A stretch of 7,708 bases of DNA from Betaproteobacteria bacterium (GCA_028292065.1 JAQGNC010000042.1:1-7708); one strand, 5' to 3'. Shown: positions 1 through 5,567, numbered from the stretch's first letter. Notes: generated from the letters alone by a model not told the origin. Numbers and translations: made by a program.

Positions 1-16
1 TCGATCGGACCTCGTC

Positions 17-36
17 GTTCTGGCGCAGGCCAGAAC
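17..36. repeat. Perfect 8-bp-stem hairpin, dispersed-repeat-like
   Basis: Positions 17-24 (GTTCTGGC) and 29-36 (GCCAGAAC) are perfect reverse complements around the 4-base loop GCAG. The form, an ATTC/GTTC-type arm with a purine-pyrimidine core and a GAAC/GAAT-type arm, resembles the short dRS3-like palindromes scattered between genes in Neisseria and other betaproteobacteria. There is no T-tract, so it is not an obvious intrinsic terminator, though it could protect the 3' end of a transcript entering from the left. Assignment to a repeat family is from memory; the hairpin itself is directly visible. Confidence 0.6.
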
Positions 37-60
37 CCATTTCGACTTTCAACGATTAAA

Positions 61-189
61 CCACCCCCATCCCGACCTTCCCCCTGAAGGGGGAGAGCAC
101 GCGAAGGGTGCGAGGGGGCCAGAGTTATCCGCGGCGCGGATGACAAAAACATTCCCTCCCCCTCAGGGTGAGGGTTAGGGTGCGGGTGG
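61..189. repeat. 129-bp element bounded by imperfect inverted repeats
   Basis: The C-rich segment 61-95 and the reverse complement of 156-189 align at 28 of 34 positions with one single-base gap. Both begin CCACCC and end in a TGA(A)GGGGGAG-type block. The left arm also contains its own small hairpin (TCCCCC / GGGGGA, 79-84 with 89-94). The 60-base interior carries a second hairpin (124-144). No ORF with family features lies inside and no clear target-site duplication flanks it. It could be a degenerate non-autonomous element or a pair of oppositely oriented intergenic repeats. Insertion as one unit is not proven. Confidence 0.5.
124..144. repeat. 9-bp-stem hairpin inside the inverted-repeat element
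   Basis: GTTATCCGC (124-132) pairs with GCGGATGAC (136-144) around a 3-base loop, with one G-T wobble at 126/142. It is followed by a short A-run (145-149), so in the minus orientation the hairpin is preceded by T's rather than followed by them. A terminator reading is therefore weak on both strands. It lies in the centre of the 61-189 element and may be part of its structure. Confidence 0.5.
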
Positions 190-202
190 GTTCGGCCACC
201 CG

Positions 203-270
203 TTCACCGATTCACCATTCACCGATTCACCGATTCACCCCTTCACCCGTTCACCCCTTCACCCATTCAC
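203..270 (+). repeat. Tandem array of nine TTCAC units, ~8-bp period
   Basis: TTCAC begins at 203, 211, 218, 226, 234, 242, 250, 258 and 266, which is an 8-bp period with a single 7-bp step. The three bases between cores vary: CGA or CA early in the array, CCC, CCG or CCA later. The first half is mainly TTCACCGA and the second half TTCACCCN, suggesting spread from two related units. The array ends 8 bases before the start codon of the MmgE/PrpD gene. It is too short and has no unique spacers, so it is not a CRISPR. Polymerase slippage is the likely origin. Confidence 0.9.
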
Positions 271-278
271 AGCCCTCA

Positions 279-1616
279 ATGGACATCACCCGCACCCTCG
301 CCAAGTTCGTCGTCGACCACCAGCCCGCAGGCATTTCGCAAACCGTTTGCCACGAAGCCGCGCGCTCGTTCCTCAACTGGGTCGGCTGCGCCGTCGGTGC
401 GAGCCGGCACGAGACCGTGGAGAACGCGCTCGCAGCGCTGTCGCCGTTCTCGGGTCCGCCGCAGGCCACTGTGCTCGGCCGCGCCGACCGGCTCGACGTC
501 ATGCACGCGGCGCTGATGAACGGGATCACCTCTCACACTTTCGATTTCGACGACACGCATCTCAGGACGGTGATCCACCCGAGCGGACCGGTCGCGTCCG
601 CCATTCTCGCGCTCGCGGAGCGTGAACCGGTGTCCGGTGAAGCTTTCCTGCACGCGTTCATACTCGGCGTCGAAGTCGAGTGCCGCATCGGCAATTCGGT
701 CTACCCGGAACACTACGACGTCGGCTGGCACATCACGGGCACCGCGGGTGTGTTCGGCGCGGCCGCGGCGGCGGGCAAGCTTCTCGGGCTCGACGAGCAG
801 CAGATGACGTGGGCGCTCGGCATCGCCGCGACGCAGGCTTCGGGCTTGCGCGAAATGTTCGGCACGATGTGCAAGCCTTTCCACCCGGGCAACGCGGCGC
901 GCAACGGCGTGCTCGCGGCGCTGCTCGCGCAGCGCAACTTCACGAGCTCGAATCACGGAATAGAGGCGAAACGCGGTTTCGCGCACGTGCTCTCGACCCG
1001 GTTCGACCCCGCCGAAATCACGACGCGCCTCGGCCAGACGTGGGAGATCGCCGCCAACACTTACAAGCCTTTCGCGTGCGGCATCGTGATCCATCCCATC
1101 ATCGATGCGTGCATCCAGTTGCGCAACGACCACGGGCTGCTCCCCGCCGACGTCGTCAGCATCGAAGCGCGGGTGCATCCGCTCGTGCTCGAGCTCACCG
1201 GCAAGAAAACGCCTCAAGTCGGGCTCGAAGGGAAATTCAGCGTCTATCACTCGGCCGCGGTCGCGTTGATCCACGGCGCTGCGGGCGAGGCCGAATACAG
1301 CGACGATGCGGTGCGCGACGCACAGGTCATCGCGATCCGCGACCGTGTCACCGCGACGCTCGATCCGGCGATGCACGAGGATCAGACGCGCGTCACAGTG
1401 CGCCTGAAGGACGGGCGCGTGCTCGAGAAATTCGTCGAGCACGCGATCGGCAGCCTCGACCGGCCGATGAGCGACGCTGCCCTCGAGGCGAAATTCCGCG
1501 GGTTGGTGGAAGGCATCCTGTCGACGCACGAGGCCGATCGGCTGATCGGGTTGTGCTGGGATATCGGGACGCTTACGGATGCAGGAGAAGTCGCCCGGGC
1601 TTCAGTGCCGCGGTAG
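279..1616 (+). CDS. MmgE/PrpD family protein (2-methylcitrate dehydratase / cis-aconitate decarboxylase superfamily)
   Basis: A 445-residue cytosolic protein of the MmgE/PrpD superfamily, whose known members dehydrate 2-methylcitrate (PrpD) or decarboxylate cis-aconitate (IRG1/CAD). Length is normal for the family. Visible hallmarks are the N-terminal helical start MDITRTLAKF, the motif DFDDTH (89-94) followed by HPSG (100-103), GWHITGTAG (149-157), KPFHPGNAARNG (199-210), IHP (271-273), and KFSVYHSAA (319-327). These correspond to the acid, His and Lys residues lining the active site in the family. The C-terminal region (about 285-400) fits the lid domain. The ATG at 279 is chosen because family similarity begins there; an in-frame GTG at 168 would only add translated repeat. 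No Shine-Dalgarno is visible before 279, which is odd for this genome, where most other starts have one. The substrate cannot be told from sequence, and sequences this divergent from PrpD are usually left unnamed. It converges on the small minus-strand gene. Confidence 0.9.
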   Translation: MDITRTLAKFVVDHQPAGISQTVCHEAARSFLNWVGCAVGASRHETVENALAALSPFSGPPQATVLGRADRLDVMHAALMNGITSHTFDFDDTHLRTVIHPSGPVASAILALAEREPVSGEAFLHAFILGVEVECRIGNSVYPEHYDVGWHITGTAGVFGAAAAAGKLLGLDEQQMTWALGIAATQASGLREMFGTMCKPFHPGNAARNGVLAALLAQRNFTSSNHGIEAKRGFAHVLSTRFDPAEITTRLGQTWEIAANTYKPFACGIVIHPIIDACIQLRNDHGLLPADVVSIEARVHPLVLELTGKKTPQVGLEGKFSVYHSAAVALIHGAAGEAEYSDDAVRDAQVIAIRDRVTATLDPAMHEDQTRVTVRLKDGRVLEKFVEHAIGSLDRPMSDAALEAKFRGLVEGILSTHEADRLIGLCWDIGTLTDAGEVARASVPR

Positions 1617-1640
1617 AGCGTTGCCGCAACCTGGGCGAGC

Positions 1641-1659
1641 ACGCGCTTGACCCGCGCGT
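1641..1659. terminator. Possible weak stem-loop between convergent genes
   Basis: ACGCGC (1641-1646) and GCGCGT (1654-1659) pair around a 7-base loop in the 68-bp gap between the stop of the MmgE/PrpD gene and the stop of the minus-strand small gene. There is no U-tract on either side, so intrinsic termination is doubtful. Its position between convergent genes is the main argument for it. Confidence 0.25.
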
Positions 1660-1667
1660 CGTCAAAC

Positions 1668-1686
1668 CCACCCCCACCCTGACCCT
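1668..1686. repeat. Partial copy of the C-rich repeat seen at 61-95
   Basis: The first nine bases, CCACCCCCA, are identical to 61-69. The following CCCTGACCCT matches the left arm (61-79) and the reverse complement of the right arm (156-189) with an indel and few mismatches. It overlaps the stop codon of the small minus-strand gene (1685-1687), so that gene's end appears to lie in repeat sequence. Short and low-complexity, so chance similarity is possible. Confidence 0.4.
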
Positions 1687-2071
1687 ATGCGGCAGGCACC
1701 GGCGCATCGAACGCTTTCCTCCGGTTGTGCACGCTGTCCCACGCGAAGATCGTCTGCGTCGGAGGGCCCAGCGGCTGGGCGTCGGGGTCGACGCCGCAGA
1801 GCGCCTTGATGTTGTCCTTGAACCAGCGCTCGTAACGGCCTTGCGACGCGCTGTAGGCGTGCGCCTTGTCGAGCGGCGGGTCTTCGACATCGGTCACCAC
1901 GATCACGAGGTCGCCGTGGTCGGTGCGCTGCAGGTGCCACGTCTCCCGCCGTATGCCGAAGCTTTGCAGGAACGCCCCGGTCTCCGCATGGGTTCCGACT
2001 TCACCTGCGAACTTCATTGCAGCGTCCTCTTTACCGGCCAATACGGGAAATGCACGAACGATCATCGCCAT
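1685..2071 (-). CDS. Conserved small protein of unknown function (128 aa), possible ferredoxin-like alpha/beta fold
   Basis: A 128-residue soluble protein without signal peptide or membrane segment. The start at 2071 is well supported: AGGAG lies 6 bases upstream of the ATG. The order of predicted elements is a strand (MIVRAFPV, 3-10), a helix (14-39), a strand with RETWHLQRT (42-50), a strand GDLVIVVTDVED (53-64), then a helix around 67-91. This beta-alpha-beta-beta-alpha order resembles the small dimeric alpha/beta-barrel proteins (antibiotic biosynthesis monooxygenase-like and related DUFs). I do not recognise a characterised homologue, and no catalytic residues can be assigned. Trp45, His46, Trp83, Trp111 and Asp112 stand out as candidates for a conserved pocket. 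The gene lies 65 bp downstream of the MFS transporter gene in the same direction and is probably cotranscribed with it. Its last codons run into C-rich repeat sequence. Confidence 0.8.
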   Translation of the reverse strand: MAMIVRAFPVLAGKEDAAMKFAGEVGTHAETGAFLQSFGIRRETWHLQRTDHGDLVIVVTDVEDPPLDKAHAYSASQGRYERWFKDNIKALCGVDPDAQPLGPPTQTIFAWDSVHNRRKAFDAPVPAA

Positions 2072-2114
2072 GACGTTCTCCTGTGGTAACCAACGGTGCA
2101 GGTCTGCTTCATCA

Positions 2115-2129
2115 GATTCACGATTCACC
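2115..2129 (+). repeat. Two tandem GATTCAC units matching the 203-270 array
   Basis: Two copies of GATTCAC stand in tandem at 2115-2121 and 2122-2128 (TTCAC at 2117 and 2124), followed by C. They lie in the 65-bp gap between the transporter stop codon and the small gene's ribosome-binding site. The unit is the same as in the nine-copy array upstream of the MmgE/PrpD gene. Two short copies could be coincidence, but the identical core and the same intergenic setting suggest a common repeat type. Confidence 0.45.
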
Positions 2130-2136
2130 GACAACC

Positions 2137-3339
2137 CTATCCCGCCGCCGCGACCGCTTTGCGCTGTTTCGGCAGCAGCGTCAGCAGCAATACCCCGGCG
2201 AGCGCCCACGCGGCGACCGGCGCCCACGACAGCACGCCGGCGAGCTGCGCGTCCTTGTTGAGCTCCGCGGCGAGGACCGCGATGCGCGCGAAGGTGGCGA
2301 GCGCGAGGAGCGAAAAGAGGCCTCCGGTCATCTTGCCTTCGCGCCCGGTATGACCGATCGCGATCGCCGCGGAGACCACGCTCATCAGCACGCAGCCCCA
2401 TCCGCCGCCAGCGCTGAACTGCGCTGCGATGAGGCTGTTGAGGTCGCCCGCGTGGTAAGCCGCGAGAGACGCGACCGCCGCGATCAACGCACCGGCGGCG
2501 GCGACGACGAGCCCGCCGTAGCGCTTGACCGCGAGCGACGCGGGCAGCATGAGGACGTTGAACCCGATCCAGAAGACCGGCATCAGGTAAGGAATATCGG
2601 ACGCCGGCGCGTGCCGCAGGTAAAGGGTCGCGCTGTTGAGCGAGAAGTGGATCTGGAAGCCGAGCCCGAGGAGCAGCACGGCGAAGAGGAAGGTCATCAT
2701 CCACGGCGTCGGTGGCGCGCTCAAAGCGGGTGCCGGCGCTGCGGTCGCTGCGCTCCTCGCCAGCGCGCGCTCGGCCCAGACGATGCCGAGCGTCGCAGCC
2801 GCCAGCGCGACGCTCGACAGCACGAAAGGAATGCGCGGATCAGCGCCGCGCAGCGTGATCGCGAGATAAGGCGAAATCGCGCTCGCGAGGCCGAGCCCGA
2901 AGAGCGACAGCGCCGAGAGCCACGGCACTGAAGGCTGCGCCGCGTATTTGCCGACGAGCACCAGCGGCGGCGCGCGCAGCGCCGACGAGCTCACGGTCCA
3001 CAGCACCGTCAGCAGCAGGAAAAGCCACGCCGCCCCGTGCGGCGCCACGAACGGCAGCAGCAGAAACGCGGCGCACGACGCGATGGTGACGCCGAGAACC
3101 ACGTAGCCGAGCTTGCCCAGCACGCGCGAGACGCGATCGGCCATCAGCCCCATCGTGTAATCCATCGCGACGAAGACGAGCTGGTCGAGGAGCAGGATGT
3201 AGACGACCGCGCTCTTCGGAATTCCCGCTTCCGCCGCGAGCCGCGGCAGGTAAATGACGTACACCGTCCACGTCAGCGTGAAAAAGAACTGGACGACGGC
3301 GAGATAAAGTCCGATGCGGTGAGGCACGCGCGCAGTCAT
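2137..3339 (-). CDS. Major facilitator superfamily (MFS) transporter
   Basis: A 400-residue inner-membrane protein with about twelve hydrophobic segments, roughly at residues 9-31, 44-64, 75-97, 103-121, 138-160, 169-189, 213-233, 249-270, 274-296, 302-328, 337-358 and 366-388. Between helices 2 and 3 it has GLMADRVSR (64-72), a form of MFS motif A (GxxxDRxGR-like). An Ala/Pro-rich loop (about 192-212) joins the two six-helix halves. Length and topology are normal for a single-substrate secondary transporter. The substrate cannot be inferred from sequence. The start at 3339 gives a sensible N-terminus (MTARVPHRIG) with only a weak CAGG-type ribosome-binding site about 8 bases upstream. It is the first gene of a probable two-gene unit with the small protein downstream, and is divergent from the dehydrogenase gene, so the 162-bp gap between them should hold both promoters. 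Confidence 0.88.
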   Translation of the reverse strand: MTARVPHRIGLYLAVVQFFFTLTWTVYVIYLPRLAAEAGIPKSAVVYILLLDQLVFVAMDYTMGLMADRVSRVLGKLGYVVLGVTIASCAAFLLLPFVAPHGAAWLFLLLTVLWTVSSSALRAPPLVLVGKYAAQPSVPWLSALSLFGLGLASAISPYLAITLRGADPRIPFVLSSVALAAATLGIVWAERALARSAATAAPAPALSAPPTPWMMTFLFAVLLLGLGFQIHFSLNSATLYLRHAPASDIPYLMPVFWIGFNVLMLPASLAVKRYGGLVVAAAGALIAAVASLAAYHAGDLNSLIAAQFSAGGGWGCVLMSVVSAAIAIGHTGREGKMTGGLFSLLALATFARIAVLAAELNKDAQLAGVLSWAPVAAWALAGVLLLTLLPKQRKAVAAAG

Positions 3340-3377
3340 GTCGAACGCCTGCTCTGGTGGGACTCGTCTTCAGGCGC

Positions 3378-3407
3378 ATTCTGCCCGCGGCTGCGCGCCT
3401 GCGGCAA
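3378..3407 (-). promoter_or_regulatory. Candidate promoter for the MFS transporter unit
   Basis: Reading the minus strand, TTGCCG (3407-3402) and CAGAAT (3383-3378) are spaced by 18 bases, each matching 4 of 6 consensus bases. Transcription would start near 3371 and give a leader of about 32 bases. It is weak and GC-rich; chance occurrence is quite possible. Confidence 0.3.
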
Positions 3408-3454
3408 GCGATTCCATCGGACCTAAGCGGGTTACGCATGCCCGGGCCGGACGA

Positions 3455-3460
3455 TATAAT
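3455..3460 (+). promoter_or_regulatory. Perfect TATAAT -10 box upstream of the dehydrogenase gene
   Basis: TATAAT stands out in otherwise GC-rich sequence, 41 bases upstream of the GTG start at 3502. A start near 3467 would give a leader of about 35 bases. No good -35 box is seen at 16-18 bases upstream (3432-3437 reads TTACGC), so expression may need an activator or depend on the -10 element alone. The divergent transporter gene starts 115 bp to the left, so a shared regulator is plausible but no operator was identified. Confidence 0.55.
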
Positions 3461-3487
3461 CGCCCCGTTCGACGCGCCTACGCTCAT

Positions 3488-3494
3488 AAAAGGA
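3488..3494 (+). promoter_or_regulatory. Ribosome-binding site deciding the GTG start at 3502
   Basis: AAAAGGA ends 7 bases before GTG 3502. It supports that GTG as the true start; the next codons immediately give LKIGILEGD, the conserved N-terminal strand and nucleotide-loop region of the family. Confidence 0.75.
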
Positions 3495-3501
3495 CTTTGC
3501 A

Positions 3502-4557
3502 GTGCTGAAAATCGGAATTCTTGAAGGTGACGACATCGGTCTCGAAGTCGTCCCCGAATGCGTGAAAGTAATGAAAGCCGCGGCCGCGAAAACCGGCCTC
3601 GAGATCGAATGGCTGCCGCTGCCGATCGGCAGGAAAGGCCACGAGACCCACGGCCACACGATGCCGCAGGTGACCGTCGACACGCTGGCGACGGTCGACG
3701 GCTGGGTGCAGGGCCCGATCGGGCACAACGCCTACCCGAGAAACGAAGCGACGTGGATCAACCCGCCGCTGCGCAAGAAGTTCGAGCTTTTCGCGAGCGT
3801 GAAACCGGTCAAGTCGTATCCCAATCTGCCGTCCCTGCACAAGGACGTCGACATCGTCTTCCTGCGCGAAGTGACCGAAGGCATGCAGTCGGGCAGCGTC
3901 GTCTTCGCCGGCAGCGGTGAATACAGGCCGAACGACGAGATTTCCATCGGGTCCCGTGTGGTGACCCGCAAAGGCGCCAACCGCGTCGCGCGTGAAGCTT
4001 TCGAAATCGCGCGCACGCGCAAGCGCAAGAAGGTCACCGCGGTGCACAAGGAGCCCGTGTACCGGCTGTGCTGCGGGATGTTTGCGGAAGAGTGCCGCAA
4101 GGTTGCCAAGGAATTTCCCGACTGCGAGCTCGAAGAAGTGCTCGTCGACGGCATGGCGATGAAGCTCGTCATGCGTCCGCAGCAGTACGACGTGGTCGTC
4201 ACGACCAACCAGTTCGGCGACATCCTCACCGATGAAGGCGCCGGCATCGTCGGCGGGCTCGGGCTCGCGCCGGGGCTGTGCGTGGGTCACACGCAGGCGA
4301 TGGCGCAGGCGACGCACGGCTCGGCGCCGGACATCGCAGGCAAAAACATCGCGAACCCCTATGCGATGATCATGTCGGGCCAGATGCTCTTCGAATGGCT
4401 CGGACGGAAACGCAACGACGAGCGCGCGGTCAAATCAGCCAGGCTGATCGAAGCCGCGGTCGAAAAGGTCATCGCGGAAGCGCGTCACCTCACGGGCGAT
4501 CTCGGCGGCAAGTCGGGCACGCGCGAGATGGGCGACGCGATCGTGTCGGCGATGTAA
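3502..4557 (+). CDS. Isocitrate/isopropylmalate dehydrogenase family protein (NAD-type, atypical active site)
   Basis: A 351-residue cytosolic beta-decarboxylating dehydrogenase; family members oxidise and decarboxylate (2R,3S)-malate-type substrates using Mg2+/Mn2+ and NAD(P). Length is typical of 3-isopropylmalate and related dehydrogenases. Metal-site acids Asp216, Asp240 and Asp244 are present in VDGMAMKL and NQFGDILTD, and the catalytic Lys183 is in VHKEPV. The cofactor loop HGSAPDIAGKNIANP (272-286) carries Asp277, the residue that selects NAD in isopropylmalate dehydrogenases. Oddities lie in the substrate site. RENTEG-Y/RELTGG-Y is replaced by REVTEGMQSG (122-131), putting Gln129 where the catalytic Tyr normally sits. 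The Arg of LFANxRP is Lys101, while Arg91 and Arg122 are kept. The region before Arg91 reads TWINPP, unlike the isocitrate-binding SxN. It is therefore probably neither LeuB nor Icd, and the substrate is unknown. The GTG start is supported by AAAAGGA. Confidence 0.88.
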   Translation: MLKIGILEGDDIGLEVVPECVKVMKAAAAKTGLEIEWLPLPIGRKGHETHGHTMPQVTVDTLATVDGWVQGPIGHNAYPRNEATWINPPLRKKFELFASVKPVKSYPNLPSLHKDVDIVFLREVTEGMQSGSVVFAGSGEYRPNDEISIGSRVVTRKGANRVAREAFEIARTRKRKKVTAVHKEPVYRLCCGMFAEECRKVAKEFPDCELEEVLVDGMAMKLVMRPQQYDVVVTTNQFGDILTDEGAGIVGGLGLAPGLCVGHTQAMAQATHGSAPDIAGKNIANPYAMIMSGQMLFEWLGRKRNDERAVKSARLIEAAVEKVIAEARHLTGDLGGKSGTREMGDAIVSAM

Positions 4558-4572
4558 CGAGTTGTAAACGGG

Positions 4573-4602
4573 TTGAAGCGCTGCGAATACGCAGCGTAAA
4601 CT
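4573..4602 (+). promoter_or_regulatory. Candidate promoter with a dyad filling the spacer
   Basis: TTGAAG (4573-4578) and TAAACT (4597-4602) are 18 bases apart, each matching 4 of 6 consensus bases. Start would be near 4609, about 50 bases before the secreted-protein gene. The 18-base spacer is exactly a perfect inverted repeat: CGCTGCG (4579-4585), AATA, CGCAGCG (4590-4596). The dyad could be an operator for a repressor or spacer-binding activator. Alternatively, as RNA it is a 7-bp stem with a 4-base loop 21 bases after the dehydrogenase stop, acting as a weak terminator or processing site for that gene without a U-tract. Both readings are inferences. Confidence 0.4.
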
Positions 4603-4660
4603 CAGGCGCTGCGCGCGGGGAACAACCTGCGCAGCAGCCCGACGAGGAGATGGCAATCGC

Positions 4661-5560
4661 ATGGTGAGCACCCGGCTGATATCGAGCGTAGTACTCCTGG
4701 CTTTCAGCACTGCCGGTGCTGCCGCCACTTCCCCCGCAAAACCCGAGGCCAAACCTGCCGCAAAAACTGCGGCGAAAGCCGCGCCCGGGCCTAAAAAGCT
4801 CAGAGGCAAGATGGAAACGCTCGCGTGCCGCCTCGGCACCGAGGACCGTCACGCTCGCATCGCGGTCGTCACCATCGGCGGCACCGTCGACAGCTTCGCT
4901 TATTACAGCAAGTGGAAGCCGCGCACCTGCTCGGTGTATCTGCAGCGCAACCGCGACATGTACAGCAAATGGGCGGACACCGGCGCGATCACGACCGTGA
5001 ACATCGAGAAAGGCGCTTTTCTCATCGAGAACAAGAAAGGCGAGTACCACTTCATCTTTCGTGACGTCGACCGCGAGCGTTATTGCGGCATGGACGGGGT
5101 GATCAACGGCAGCCTCACCATCCGCAAAGGCAGCGAAGCGTGCGTGCTCGATGGCGAAATCATGGTCGAGGGCACGCCGCTCGGCCAGGCTTTCGTCAAC
5201 CGCGAGGAAGACAAGCCGCCGCCGGGCTTGCTGCCGGGCGTGCCGTCGTCGACCGAAGAAACCGCGGCTGCGCCGGAAGCCTCGAGCGCGGCGCAGGCGA
5301 AGCCGGCAGCGGTCGCCACACCCGCGACCGCAGCGACCGCTACACCTGCGACCGCAGCGACCGCGAAGCCCGAGGCGAAAGCCGCGCCAGCCGCCACGGC
5401 GGCGACCGCCGAAGCGCAGCCGGCCCAGAAATCCGCGGCGCCCGCCGACGCGAACCCCGCAGCGGCAGAGAAATCGGCCGAGTCCGAATCCGGCGGCGTC
5501 CGCTCCTTCTTCCGCGCGCTCGGCGAGAGGCCGGGCCCGGCAGGCGGCCGGACGGAATAG
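4661..5560 (+). CDS. Secreted Ala/Pro-rich protein of unknown function
   Basis: A 299-residue protein with an N-terminal signal peptide (MVSTRLISSVVLLAFSTAGA, likely cut after Ala22 of AAA), so it should be periplasmic or outside the cell. A short Ala/Lys/Pro linker (23-48) leads to one compact domain (about 49-183). The domain has four cysteines (56, 90, 142, 161) that could form two disulfides, and the motifs SFAYYSKWKPRTCS (78-91) and RDVDRERYCGMDG (134-146). A second low-complexity region rich in Ala, Pro and Thr (184-275) contains the repeat TPATAATA twice. The protein ends with GGVRSFFRALGERPGP (278-293), a possible amphipathic tail. I do not recognise the domain; it looks like a conserved proteobacterial protein without assigned function. 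GAGGAG at 4644-4649 lies 11 bases before ATG 4661, a rather long spacing. No other in-frame start fits better. It follows the dehydrogenase gene by 103 bp but probably has its own promoter. Confidence 0.8.
   Translation: MVSTRLISSVVLLAFSTAGAAATSPAKPEAKPAAKTAAKAAPGPKKLRGKMETLACRLGTEDRHARIAVVTIGGTVDSFAYYSKWKPRTCSVYLQRNRDMYSKWADTGAITTVNIEKGAFLIENKKGEYHFIFRDVDRERYCGMDGVINGSLTIRKGSEACVLDGEIMVEGTPLGQAFVNREEDKPPPGLLPGVPSSTEETAAAPEASSAAQAKPAAVATPATAATATPATAATAKPEAKAAPAATAATAEAQPAQKSAAPADANPAAAEKSAESESGGVRSFFRALGERPGPAGGRTE
5317..5364 (+). repeat. 24-bp tandem duplication within the secreted-protein gene
   Basis: Units 5317-5340 and 5341-5364 are identical at 22 of 24 positions; the two differences are C/T transitions. 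Being a multiple of three, the duplication keeps the frame and encodes TPATAATA twice (residues 220-235). It sits in the low-complexity tail, where length variation between strains would be tolerated. Confidence 0.85.
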
Positions 5561-5567
5561 GGAGCCG

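Noticed and set aside
203..270. CRISPR array
   Set aside because: The units are about 8 bp with only 2-3 variable bases between cores; there are no spacers or cas genes.
168..278. N-terminal extension of the MmgE/PrpD gene from GTG 168
   Set aside because: The extra 37 residues would be translated inverted-repeat and tandem-array DNA (His/Pro/Ser-rich); family similarity starts at ATG 279.
276..1529. Long minus-strand open frame (417 codons) opposite the MmgE/PrpD gene
   Set aside because: Arg/Asp/Glu-rich low-information translation with no recognisable domain; a typical antisense shadow of a GC-rich gene whose sense frame has clear family motifs.
2072..2704. N-terminal extension of the small minus-strand gene into the transporter gene
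   Set aside because: The upstream part is Arg-rich shadow of the transporter in another frame; AGGAG before the ATG at 2071 marks the true start.
3371..3401. Inverted repeat CAGGCGC / GCGCCTG in the divergent transporter-dehydrogenase gap
   Set aside because: Seven GC-rich bases with a 17-base loop are easily expected by chance here; not enough to call an operator.
3484..4317. Minus-strand open frame of 277 codons opposite the dehydrogenase gene
   Set aside because: No start signals or domain features; mirrors the codon bias of the real plus-strand gene.
4650..4667. Five-codon leader ORF overlapping the start of the secreted-protein gene
   Set aside because: Its ATG touches the GAGGAG sequence with no spacing and its codons are not attenuator-like; most likely coincidence.
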